Source: Polytrichum commune
Lineage: Eukaryota > Streptophyta > Polytrichopsida > Polytrichales > Polytrichaceae
Direction: 5' to 3'
Length of the DNA: 64,000 bases
NCBI GenBank assembly: GCA_950295325.1
Contig: OX485809.1
Coordinates: 31,076,144-31,140,143, forward strand
Of the stretch, positions 48,419 through 60,640 are shown piece by piece. Numbering within the stretch: position 1 is the first letter of the stretch; every line of letters begins with the position of its first letter. The notes beneath the pieces are model-generated. The model was not told where the DNA came from and did not search any database. It saw only the letters and a list, made by a program, of their open reading frames with translations. Made by a program: the position numbers and the translations under genes.

Positions 48419-49760
48419 TCATCATCCCTTCCTAAAACATTCTTTCACATCCTATTTACTGCAAGCCTTGGAGTTAACCTTGTTAGGATACATACATAGC
48501 GCCCTTTTGAATGGATGCACACGCAATACAAGGCGCTTCCCTTGTCAAGGAAGGGTGACAGCCTAGTTGACATCTAGTGATTGTTGAAGGTTGATTAAAC
48601 TTATGGACAATGCAGGATATCAAAGTGAAGAGGAACTTAATTTCTGGCAGGGGTTCTGTTGGTACTGAGCTTTGTACTAACCTCCAACAAGATGTTTGGT
48701 ACTGCAAAATACTGGGGTAGATAGCTCAAGTCTTGTCTGTTAATGTGAATAGATTGTCTTGCCTAACAACTTGAGTGTGCACAATCAGCAGAGCACCTCC
48801 TTCGCACTAACCTTGCTGTATGTTTTAACTTATGGTATTCAAGATGGTCAGAATTCTTGCAAAGATGGGTATGTTGTGATCATCAAAACCTCTCATCTCC
48901 ATTGCTTTTACAATAATGATGATCTGGTCTTTGATACACTGATTCCAGATTGCATTCATCATACTCATAAATTCTTTCATGAATCCTGCATGGACTTTTG
49001 TCAGTAGATACCAATGGCAGTACTTTCGAATGTCAGTGCATGAAGTTTCGGAGGAGTAGATGATTTGAGGAAAATACTTTCAAGTATAACCACTCTCTGA
49101 AGCACTTCACGATATCGAAAAAATTGGGTTGTCCTATGTCCCTCTATATGTTTGTGCAACCCCTCCCTACACTTACCATCTCTGGATTGACTTGCCTTAA
49201 TTGCATTGGAGGAGGTGACAAATAGTGAGGGAGACGAAAATAGATGAGAATGGTTATCATTTACAATCAGCCGAAGGTTTTATGTGTCAGAGGACAAGAA
49301 AAGGCTACTCCACATAATAGAACTTAAGGTTGATGTGAGTTTGGAGTCCCCTTCAAAAGTGCTCAGGTTAACCCCTAACTTTCCACACCCAATTCCCCTC
49401 AAATCTGCTCAGAAATGCAACCTCAATTTGAGTGACCGTAACTGAAGATCTTAAGCTTTTCTTGACAAATCCAAACATATAGATGTTTGCAGTTAGAGTT
49501 GATTGCTCACAGACCAAATTTTAAATGTTGAAATACTATTATGTAGGAGATTCCAGGTCAAGGTGCAAAGTTTAATTGAGCTACAAGAGCCTTTGCTCAA
49601 ATAATTAAGACATTTGAAAATACACCACAATGTATCGTGTGGCTACTTGCAGATGAATAGGAATGTTAATAGCGGTCTTGAGGGGGAACATATTAGAAAT
49701 TAAATTAGGGTTGGCTTTTTGATCGAACCTTCACTCAAATCATCTCCAAATGACAAATTG
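48419..49760. other. 3' UTR and flank of the SMP-C2 gene
   Basis: No coding exon is recognised. Roughly the first 600 bases may be 3' UTR. The ORFs at 48483-48707 (-) and 48759-49007 (+) lack family features. Confidence 0.5.
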
Positions 49761-49763
49761 TTA

Positions 49764-50060
49764 GGGCCAGTTCACACAGGGTCCCAAGTCCTAAGTCCCA
49801 ACTATGACATGGATGCCTACATGGCAACACTTTTTGGAGGCGAGGCTTGGGATTTGTGTTGCAAGTTGGGTTGAACAAAATGCTAGACCCAACTCTCAAC
49901 CCACGTCCCATGGATATTTTTGCATACAACAATCAAGATCCAACTTTAATGATAATTAATCATATTTTAGTGGTTACTTGAGGCTCACAAGTTGGGACTT
50001 TGCCTCCATGTTGGGACTTGCTAACCTAAGTGGGACTTGGGACCTTGTGTGAACCGGCCC
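49764..50060. mobile_element. Tourist-like MITE (PIF/Harbinger), TTA target duplication
   Basis: The left end GGGCCAGTTCACACAGGGTC, then CCAAGTCC, is inverse to GGACTTGGGACCTTGTGTGA then ACCGGCCC. TTA flanks at 49761-49763 and 50061-50063. It is 297 bp with no ORF. Relatives are at about 13908-14181 and in the inverted repeat near 32280. The termini fit PIF/Harbinger MITEs. Confidence 0.85.
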
Positions 50061-50063
50061 TTA

Positions 50064-51560
50064 CCCTCATCAAAAGAGAACCAATATACCTACTCAAATC
50101 ACCTCACAAACCTTGAAATTGTTGTTTTTGGATTATTTTTGGGAAGCTTTGCAATTTGAGGCACTGGTGCCACAATTGCGCACCTTCCACATGGATTTAC
50201 ACCCTTAACACATGTCCAACTAAAAATTCCAATATTAGATGTTTAGGACATGTTGCGTTTGAGTGTCATGCAAATTTTCAAATCAATCGGAAATCATTTG
50301 CACATATGATCCACACACAAAAAAAAAGCGTTTAGGAATATGCTTCCCCTAAACCGAGGAGGTGACGAATGTCATGTTTTGGTTTGTGGACCGGTTCCAC
50401 TATAAACCAGTTGAGAGCATACTCATATTTGAATGAATCCAAAAATAACTAACTTCGTTGAATCCAAATGATTCACATGGCTAAAACATACCAGACTTGA
50501 ACATGAACAATAGGAATAGTTGAAACAATCAAGAAACCATTCAAACTAGTGTCAAAGGGATCAGAGTGAACTGCTCACAATCAAATTATGGTCACATAGG
50601 ACATTAGGAGTTAAGACTCACCATTAGTCATGCAATGGGCCAATTCATTGAGATATGAAGTCTTATATAACATCGTTTGTTACATGGTGGTTTATGGATT
50701 TGATGAGCTCATCTCGACTGATAACACTGTATGGTCTCCCGCTCTCTGTTCCGGAAATTGTGCTTCATCAAGTATTGGATGTGGATTGGACAGAGCATAC
50801 AAATTTTGTTGCACATGAGGCAGTGAAGTTTTGAGTTGTTTTGAGTATGGTGATTTCTACTAGCTTTAGAAATGAGTAAATTAGTGTTGAAGATGCCATG
50901 GTACTAAGGTAGGTATTTGGACTGGAAATATGTCCCCAACTCACCAGTGTCGGACTTAAGGTAGAGGGTGCTTAAAACAACATTTAAAGCGATTTAGCCT
51001 ATTTTTGGAGTCTATTTGGATTGGTGGTATGCATGATCGGCTTAGCAAATTGATTTAGACATAGTAGAAACACAAATAAAATAAATTGCACATCATATGA
51101 ATATACTACAAATTTTTGAAGTCACTTATTTAGCTTCTTAAATCTATCCTTAGACTCTCACTTTTTCCACTGCAAATGGATCCCAAAACCATCTTGGTAC
51201 TCACCCAAAAAGGTTCTCATTTTCACCCGAAACCACCCCCACCTTCTGCCCTAATTGCCCCCGCACTAAAACTGGCTTTCCAACCAATAAGAAAATTAAG
51301 CTCTTATAACTTTTGCGTGTGGGATCTTAATAAATACATATAAATGAGCCACCCCTAGCTATGTTGCAATGCTTGCTCACTTTTCACCCAAATTCAACCC
51401 TACATTTTCCCGTAACCACCCCCCTTTTCACCCGAATCCACCTCCGCTTTGTGTTGGAGACATTGGGATGGTTTAAAGTGTGTTCAGGGTATGGGATTAG
51501 GAGGCATTTATAGGTGTTGCTTTTGGGTGGGGTGTTGGATATAGCACACTCTACCTTGGT
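50064..51560. other. Intergenic, no gene seen
   Basis: AT-rich sequence with a short tract of CACCC-containing repeats at about 51190-51250 and again near 51380-51440 (TTTTCACCCGAA). No ORF of interest. Confidence 0.5.
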
Positions 51561-51566
51561 TTATAA

Positions 51567-52052
51567 CTTAATGACACCTTCTTGACCTTGCTCGATTTGA
51601 GTGGGTGTAAAGGCTTGAAGGACATACCGAAGGCGTAGGGTAACTTGACCTCCTAGACCTCACTCAATTTAAGTGGGTCCCTTGGCTTGAAAGAGTTACT
51701 AGAGGCCTTGGGTAATTTCATCTCACTTGGTTTGAGTGCATGTAATGGCTTGAAGGAGATACAAGAGGCGTTGGGTAACTTGGCCACTTTGATCTCACTC
51801 AACATATGCTTTTCATCCAGCTTGAAAGATATACTGGAGGCGTTGGGTAACTTTAACTCCTTGACCTTCATCGGCTTAAGGAGGTGTTCCGACGTTGCTC
51901 AACTTAGATGTGTGTTCCGACTTGAAGGAGATACAAGAGGTGTTGGTAACATGACACCCTTGACCTTGCGTGAATAAAATGTGCGTTCCGAGCTTGTAGG
52001 AAATATTGGAGGTGTTGGGTAGTTTGACCTCCTTGATCTTGCTGAATTTCAG
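51567..52052 (+). pseudogene. Leucine-rich-repeat gene fragment, about 6 degenerate 24-residue repeats
   Basis: Period of about 72 bases, each unit reading roughly L-(S/N)-L-S-x-C-x-x-L-K-E-I-x-E-A-L-G-N-L-x-x-L. Visible pieces are NGLKEIQEALGNLATLISLN and SSLKDILEALGNFNSLTFIG. This is the plant type of LRR found in NBS-LRR proteins and in large LRR-only families. Stops and shifts occur in the first, fifth and sixth repeats, and no NB-ARC or TIR domain lies nearby, so it is an isolated relic. Confidence 0.8.
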
Positions 52053-54640
52053 GGGGTGGATTCTTCAATGGAAACCTAATTGATTATGTTTCAATAAGAG
52101 ACGTCCGTCCCAAATGCCATGTATGATAAAACTTTACCGTCACTTCACTACATTTAATTCCAACAAGGACCCTTTGATTTGATTTTGACCCTAAACTACC
52201 AAGGTTATGAAAGGGTTGTTTTGAGTGCATTTCACTCAATGTTGGTTGCGGAATTTTTATGGTCAAGTTTTGAGGTTAAAATGGGATTTGTCTGTAGGAT
52301 CTTGAAACATGGGAGATGAGCTATAATGAGGGAAAAAAATGAGCATGAATAAGCCTTTGACTTTTTAGATTATAACAATTGAAGGAAGGGATGCATAAGA
52401 AAATTTATCTTTAAAAAAAACATTCGATGAATTAAAATTCACATGGAAAATTAGCAGAATGTTTTGATGAGCCTGCAGTTGGCAATGGTGGTCATGTGGT
52501 ATGAGTTGAGGGTTTAGGGCTTGTATAATTTGTAATGGAGGAACAGAGCGGAGGGCGACACAGAATGGGGGGAGGGGTATTAGAATTTTGGTTGGAAGTG
52601 AGGAACAACCAACCATGATGCGCATCATGGCAAGATGCAAGCTAATGGTGGCATTACTACTCGCCAGTTGCTTTGCTCTTTGCCTCTCCGGTCCTACTTT
52701 GTGCTTATATATGCATTGATCATCTCTCTTTATTTGTTAGTTCCTCAAGGTTTGAAATATTCTACTTGGGTTGTTTTGTGCCAATTATTATTATGCATTG
52801 CAGTTACCAACAAATGGGGGAATTATTCACTAGTGTTCTTGTAGTTACGTTTTTGCTATGACTTAATATAACCCGAACCTAGGGTACAAACTCTCAAGGA
52901 AGGATCAAGTGGTTTCTCTTATGGGCATCTATCACATTACATTTCATTAATTACTCAAAATATGTTGCTATTCTATGCTAAAGACACAACTAACATGTCT
53001 TTAACTTCTCTTTCTTTCAAGGGTACCTCGGGACCTCACTTTTGGTATCTCATTTAGTCTTGACTTTTGGTTGTGGTTGTAAGTTTCCATTTTTCGACAA
53101 TAAGGTGTAACACTGGTCTTCAGTAACCATGGTTTTTCTAAGTGTAACATTTGTCTTTGTCACAATTGGTCAATGTATTGTCAAATCAAAACAAGTTCCT
53201 TCATTAATTGGTCAATAATAACTCCAATCCAAGACAAATATTAATTACTTCCAATATTTAATTATCACTCACAAACTTTGCAATCGACAGCTAGGACCAA
53301 GGTCAAGCTATAGTATTAGCTACCCTGCACAACTTGCAACATCAACAACAACCAAGGTAACACCCTCTCATCATCTTCAATTGGTAAGTGGGTTCATTGA
53401 ACTCATTGTCTACACACACATCAATAAGACTATAATCCTTGTATCAACTATAATTACAAATTATTGAATAACATGATCCCTCATGTCCTTCACCTCTCAC
53501 ATAGCAAGTGGCCACTCTCTCATACTAACTTTTGTCCTTCCACCTCTCAAACACTTCCTCTGCCTTTCACAAGACTTAGTTCTCCTCAAATGGTTCATCT
53601 CTCATGAAACCCTTGGTAACTCCCAGTTTTTACCTATCACATAATAACTCCCTCTCAATCTCAATCAACAATAGTCTCTTTCTCCATTATCCTCTAAATT
53701 TGTTTATGCTTCAATTTGTCTCAGTCACTCAAAATCTATCTTTCACTCTCTCTCAAAGTGTTGATTGACTATAGGTTATGCGACGTTTTGCATGAACACC
53801 TTCCTCGGCCAATGGTTTTACATTTGCTATTGAGTGTCTATAATCAAGGATTTTACGTTAATGTCCATCACATTGCATCATGTCTATGATAATAATGTGA
53901 CGCCATGAGGAGGGAAGGGGGAAGAATTGCATGTTGGGGAGCAATCTTCTAACCAAGTTGATTGCAACCAGCACAATTGACAAGCCAGTCGATTGCTCGT
54001 GAGTAGTTGATATGTCAATTGCATGTCCCGCCATGGACATGTTGTCTCCATGGGTTGGATAGGAGGGGCCATATCCAATCGACACCCTCCAATTGGTTGA
54101 ACCCCTAGTGAATTGGGTGAGGCACGGAAGGTATTATGGTTTGGTAGAATCGCCACAAGGTCATGTAGTTTTTTGGAAATATGATTGATTTTTCCATTTC
54201 TTGAGAACATCTCAAAGGTCCTTGAACAAATGCCATGGGAAACGTTTCTCCTTGTCACCTATGTGGCATGTTGGTCTCTCTTGTGGGTCCAAATAACCAT
54301 GCTAGAGATGATCAACCTTTCTCCTTGGTAATCATACCCAATAGAATTCACTGAATGCTTGAATTGGTCGTAACACGTTGCGCAAGTCTTCCTCATTTCA
54401 AGTGTTGTTTGCAATTTTTTCGGGTGTAACTCATCCGCTTCATCCAATAAGCCTCATGCATGTCACGGATTGTAATACATAGTTCTGGATGAACTACTTG
54501 TGGCCCTTCCCACTCCACTTCCAACTATAGTGCACCAAACCTCAAATGATTTTGGGCAATGTATGCAAGGCATACAAGGTCCTCAAAATCACTTGGAGGT
54601 GAGGCATGCTCGTCGTGCCCATGATACATGAGTACGGGTT
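52053..54640. other. Intergenic, no gene seen; CT-rich stretch at about 53340-53760
   Basis: No recognisable exon. The ORFs at 52365-52861 and 53858-54447 are short and overlapping on both strands. The tract 53340-53760 is rich in CTCTCA and CCTCTC. Confidence 0.5.
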
Positions 54641-56730
54641 TAGCATTCACTTGCATGGACAAGTACTTTGGAGCGATCGATTGCCTTGGTCCGCTTCTTT
54701 GGAGCAATTGACAGCCTTGGTCGATTGCTTTGGAGTTCTCGACAACCTTAATCAATTGATGCCCAACAATGGACATGGGTAGTCGATTGATGCCCAACAA
54801 TTGACCATAATTTGGAATCAATTAGAGCATTAGCTTGGTCACTTCACACATTGATTGCCTACAATTGTTACAATGGATACATTTATGTTAAAATAAAATC
54901 CCACCTCATTTTGGCCACATTTTTAACCTCCCCATTGGCCTAGCTTGTATTAGCAAGTTTTGCAAACGGGAAACAAATGGAGAAGGGTGGTTGATGATTT
55001 TGGTCTATATTAGTCCTCGCTATTTTTTAGAAGATGGCGGAGTCCTCACTTATCCCCGGCCTCTTGAGGACATAGTGGTTGAACATATTGAGCCCATAAT
55101 GGTTGTCACACCAAACCCATCCCAATACATCGACTACGATGTCTCCTTGAGGGATTTTATGGTTCTCTCATGATTTATTAATACATGGGAGTTAACAAGG
55201 CTTGGTGCCTTCATTCTGACATGGGGAAAATGCACAACGCACTTCAATTGGCTTTTTTGAATTGCACATTAAAATTAACCAAAGATTTCATGAAGTGAGA
55301 GGAATGACATTGCTTTACAAAGCACTTGACAAAGATTTCCGTAAGCAATTTATTTTGAGCGTCATGAAGCCGGTAGTCATCCTAATTGAGTGGCGGGTTC
55401 AACTTGCTCGATTGAACGATCTAGGGATCATGCAACTTCAATACCTTTGAGACATGCTTGTGGAAAATATAGATTATTATGATGGTCATCTCGCCGAACT
55501 ATGGAGATGCATCAACTATTGGATTTGTCCTTCACAACGACTTTTGTTGTGAACATATAGTAACGGAACAAAATTGCATCATTTTTTATTCATCATTTTA
55601 ATTTAAGCTAGCACATTGTAGTGGTTTACATGGATGGAATAACCCTACTTACAATATGTATTCCCCCATATTACACCAATTACCATTGTCATATTACTAT
55701 ATGGTCGTGGCATTATAATTTTTAATGCACTACATTTTGTTGATAATAATACACATTATATGCATATGGTTACATATACCATAGGTTGATAGTAGGTTGG
55801 GCATCAAATGCCCAATAATCAACTAATATTTCAAACAAAAAGGCTTTGGTAGTCTGAAAAACATGAATGAAAAATTAAGCAACTATGCATACATATATTT
55901 TACTATATAGGCACATAACATATCATGTACAAGTCACCATTCAACATCCTTGAACAATTGGCATACAAGCAATTGACTAGGTAGGTCAATTGTTGCGTAG
56001 TAGTATATTACCTTGGTGGATTCTTGATCAATAGTCAAGTATCACAACCAACTGTTAGATAGATGTTGACTGCCACAACCGACAGCCATGGCCGACTGGT
56101 GGGCAGTAGTCGATTTTGCGATCGACTGTTGGGCAACATTTGATTTCTACGATCATTTTTTGGACATCAGTTGATTATTTGGATTTAATGGGAGTTCAAT
56201 GGTTTCCAAAAGAGCTCAAGGGGTGCAAGAGAGGAATGTTAGCTTAGTCATATCATATTAATTGCCCATAATCATTACAATGGGGGCTTATAACACCAAA
56301 CCCCACCTCACATTCGCCTCATTCCCAAACTCTTTATTTGCCTAGCTTGTTATAGCAAGCTTTGCATATAGAGAACAAACGGGAAGGAGGGTCAATAATT
56401 TATTTATATATTTAAGCAAGTATATTTTCTGCAACATCATAAATCATACGTTTTATCCTTGGCCTTCCCAACAACATAGCGAAGATAATATCATGTGGAA
56501 GTTGATGGAATCCATATTGGTGGTCGAATCACGTGCCATGGATGTAATTGAGAGGGAGGACATGATTTGTGATTTTATGGCTCTCCTATGTATTATGAAT
56601 ACATGGGAGTTAATAAGGTTTGGCACCTTCATTTTTGGCATGGGAGAAGTGCACAATGCATTTCGATTGACTCTTTATGAATTTGACATTTATAGTGACC
56701 AAAGACTTTATGAAGGAAGATGAATAATAT
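54640..56730. repeat. Direct duplication of a segment of about 600 bp, 1.41 kb apart (54640-55250 and 56050-56730)
   Basis: Shared blocks in order: TCGATTG-type repeats with TGGGCAAC or TGCCCAACAA, TTAGCTTRGTCA, CACCTCA, GCCTAGCTTGT followed by ATTAGCAAG or TATAGCAAG, GATTTTATGGYTCTC, CATGGGAGTTAAYAAGG, and ATGYACAAYGCA. The copies are offset by 1408-1418 bp. Short frames in the second halves (54991-55173, 55262-55450, 56493-56723) may be remnants of one protein (QLARLNDLGIMQLQYL; later WELIRFGTFIFGMG), but I do not recognise it. Confidence 0.65.
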
Positions 56731-57238
56731 TGTTTGACAAATGAATTTGTGAGTACTGGTGCAACAAGCTTCTTTTCAGTACTACATACCTATAGCCATC
56801 CCAATTTAGTGGAGGGTTCAACATGCTCAATTAAATGATCTAAGGATCATGAAACTTGAGTACTTGTGGGACAAGCTCATCGATAACAAAGAATATGAAC
56901 TCCGGTTAGATGGGTGTTCTGTCAAACTTCGGTAATGTATCAAGTATTAGATTTGTCCTTTGATGAAGAGACTTTTGCCATGAAAATATGTGAAATAAGG
57001 CAGTGTGAAATTATTATTAATTCGTTGATTTAATCCGAGCAACCACTCTATAGTGGCAAAAAAAACATGTGAATATGATTGCACTATGTGCAATATGTGC
57101 ACCCACATGTAAAATGAACTTCATTCACCAAATATATGGTATTCACATTATAACTTTGAGTTCACCACAAGTTTGTATTAACATTACCCATCGTATGCAT
57201 GGATGTATGTGTGTACATATGTATGGTTGTATGTGTGC
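56731..57238. other. Intergenic, no gene seen
   Basis: AT-rich; a TGTATG-type tract occurs at 57198-57238 just before the tandem repeat. Confidence 0.5.
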
Positions 57239-57541
57239 TTGGTGTTAATTCACTTATGTCACACGTAGGCCTAATGTTTGATCTAAACCATTGAATTAGG
57301 TATGGTTCATTTCATGTACTTGCGCACCTTAGGCAACCTTTGGTGTTCATTCACTTATGTTATGCGTAGGCCTAATGTTTGATCTAAACCAATGACCTAG
57401 GTATGGTTCAATTCATGTACTTGTGCACCTTATGCAACCTTTGGTGTCAATTCACTTATGTCACAAGTAGGCCTTACATTTGATCTAAACAAATGACCTA
57501 AGTATGGTTCGATTCGTATACTTATGCACCTTACGCAACCT
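57239..57541. repeat. Tandem repeat, three units of 101 bp
   Basis: Units start at 57239, 57340 and 57441, each with TTGGTGTTMATTCACTTATG, then AGGCCTAATGTTTGATCTAA, then AGGTATGGTTCA and GCACCTTABGCAACCT. The period is exactly 101 in all steps, and a truncated fourth unit begins at 57542. No coding role is seen. Confidence 0.92.
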
Positions 57542-57855
57542 TTGGTGTTAATGCAATCCACATTAATACCTAGATCCAAACTTATTCGTACATAGAAGTA
57601 TTGTAGAAAAGTGTGAGTCAATCATGTGAAATATTTCATTATCATAAAAACAATACACAATTCAAAATGCTCTTAAATTCAATTCAGTCCAACTCAATGC
57701 ACACTATGAGGTTGTTGATGATCCACAAATATCAACTCATGGGGTATCATCACAATCCTCTTTGAGGTACAAAATTCCTAGTCCATTGTGACCCCCCACG
57801 GCTACCCTTAGGGGAGGTGCTTGGCAATCATTATCATTGAGAGCTCCACCTAGAC

Positions 57856-58854
57856 CTAATTCATTAGCCGTGCTCGCATTATTATGGGATTGTTGATCAT
57901 TGTTTGCCGCGCCCCAAATTGATTGGGATGAGTACCAATAATTGGTATCCCAATCGATACCATTGGTCTAAATCCAGTTGCATTCATAATGTCATCTGCT
58001 GGTGAACGGGGGAACCATTGGTTGCCCCGTTTGTCCTCCATGCTCGCACCTCCCTTTGTGATTTTCTTTTTTTGGCCTTTGGTGGTATGACCAAAGTGTG
58101 TCAAACCAATATTAGGAAATGGTTGGGACGGGGTGGGTGAAGGGGTGTGCATGCTAATGGTAGCACCAACCAACTGGGCACCCATGCGGGTATTGTTGGG
58201 ACTCATTATGGAATGTGTTGCGCCAAGGTAGTCTCCGAGTCAAAATTTGTCATTCGACCACCTACTGGATGCGACTGTCTACCTTGCAATGGACTTGGGT
58301 GTGCCACAATGTTGGATATACCCTCGTTGTATGGAATAGGAATGGGCGGTGTAGCCTTCATTGGTTGTTGACTTGGTGTTGGCAACATAGGAGGGGGGAT
58401 CATTGGGCAATGGATGAATATGAGACGTGGGTGATTGGATTTCATGCATATCCATTCGGTTGCCTCATCATTTAGCGTCATCCATGTTGGCTACAGCTAC
58501 AACATCTTTATGCACACCAAGTTCAAGTTCGATCGGCACAGTGAGTATGGATATTATGGTCACATTGGGTATGGTCGTTGTTGGAACATTGGGTATTGTT
58601 GTTGTTGGTGTAGTGGGATGCACAGTTACGATTGAAAGAAATTCTCGATTGGTGATGTTGGACCACATGTGAAGCTCATTGTCATCCACAACACCATCAT
58701 TATCAAATGCAAATGGATTCAAAGCCCAAGCCTCGCTATTGTTGTCTAAAGGCTCCGAAGAATCTCCACTAGGTCCTGCTGGTGGATCACCATTTATATC
58801 CTTGTTGGCCAAGTAACTGAATCTTTGAACATCCTCACATGAATAATCATACAT
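57856..58854 (-). pseudogene. Unrecognised broken coding region, three abutting minus-strand frames
   Basis: Minus-strand frames 58854-58468, 58481-58206 and 58206-57856 follow each other with small overlaps, and the composition is protein-like: acidic first part (NGDPPAGPSGDSSEPLDNNS), a PTTTIPN repeat, then proline-rich, then basic (KGQKKKITKGG). The frame changes suggest a decayed gene of about 330 residues. The family is not known to me; a transposon-derived protein is possible. The opposite strand is also partly open, which lowers confidence. Confidence 0.35.
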
Positions 58855-60640
58855 ATATTGGCAAGGTTGTGGTCTAAGTTGAAATGATGATATTTAAGGC
58901 TAAGCACATGTTTATAAAATTCTTCATCGTCAACTAAGCCTTGGCCATTGTTGGCTTTGCATCATCCCAACACTCTTCGTGCTTTCAATACCTCTTATGA
59001 CCTATGGTGGTAATTATTGCAACTAGTCCAAATTTTGTAATCAATCACACTTGCTTTGATTTGATGTGCCTTGATGTCACTTCTCGTCTGATGATCACTC
59101 CCCCAACTCAATTTGTTCACGTAGATGATTTAATTGGGATGTATGTTCATTTGTTTCAATGCATGCTTCATTTTGACGAGTCGATCAATCATCATGAAAT
59201 TGATGGCAAATCTCGTGGACCCAATAATCTTCATTTCCAAATTGGATGAGTATATAAGGAAGACCACCACAGGCAAACTCCATTTTGCTTCACCTGTACA
59301 ATTGGCACATGGAAGTATACCCTAAGTCTTCGACAGTGAGTCCAAAAGCATAATGGTAGTGGATCCAAATGGTTTCAATCAAATGAAATTAGAAGTTTAC
59401 TCGGGCATGGAGAATGTACTTGATCTTTTCAAGCTAATATCAATATATCATGCACGAGGCAACATCGTGGATGAGGTGATCGTGTTTGTAAGCCCATAAA
59501 ATCGAAAGAGGACATTGTTTGAAATTGGGAAGTCTGGTGATTGAAGTTCAAATTATTGTTGGTAATCACCAAATCAAAAGGCACAACAAGGCCTCAGCTA
59601 CAATGACAAGTGATAGGCCTTTTACACAACTTCTTTTCAGCTACACTTAATTTTCACTTTAGTTTTTTCCAGTCATTGGCCTTGATGTTGGGGTCTACAG
59701 ACACACAATTCGTCACGCGGCAACACAATACCTAGTATAGATCAACCAGAAGTGTGCCAAATTGAGCTACATCTCCCAAAGTGCAAGAAAGGGTCCAACT
59801 TATTGACCACTTCTAAAACCATTGAAAATGGCAAAATCCCATCCTCTGCTAGGAATTAGAGCGAAAGTACATTCACATAAGTCTCGTGTGTGGGGTAATA
59901 AGCACTAGGTAATAGACACAAGGAGCCCTACCACGGGTTATAATAAGCGCCCAACCTACCAAGCCATGGTAGCGGTGAGATAGGTACTAGGTGTCAACTA
60001 AAACTGCTAGAAAGGTGACACATGCCCATTGCCAAACATAGTGGTTAGGCCAAGGTAGGGTCATCAATTATAGATGATAGTGTGCCTCCTCGTATCCAAT
60101 CAAAACAAGTCAAGTCATCAAAATCACTTATCTTGACCAATATTGCACCAGCCCAAGTGCCCTTTGACATGCCAGTAACTCCCCAAGGGAGTTCTCGCAT
60201 GTGGAATGCACGAGGACTGGTACATTACACCACATAAAATTCATTAACACCAGTGCATTCCGTGTGATACAATGCACTCATACACCTGAGTGAAAGCCAA
60301 GTGCGAATCATGATGCTGAAAGTAACCCAACAGAGGGGTTTCCTGAAACAGGTAAAACTCCTGCTTGATATGAGAACCACCCCTGGAACAAAAAAATTAT
60401 GTTCCTCTAGACTACCACCAATAATAAATTGTGGCAAAATGCCAAGTTGCACCTCAAGATGTAGGTTGTGTCTTCTTAAAGATTGCACACAGCCTGGATG
60501 GCTTAAAAACCTGACCCCGCCGATAAAAAACCAATTTACACAGTCTAAGCAGAAAGCAATCCCAGGCTTCATCATGCAAATTGTCATCGCCATCACATTT
60601 TTGAATCCACACATCAACTTCTATAAACTTGATATCTAGA
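58855..60640. other. Intergenic; may include the 3' UTR of the minus-strand gene at its right end
   Basis: No recognisable gene. ORFs at 59004-59325 (+) and 60225-60639 (both strands) have no family features. The part above about 60240 may be the 3' UTR of the minus-strand gene ending near 60640. Confidence 0.45.
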
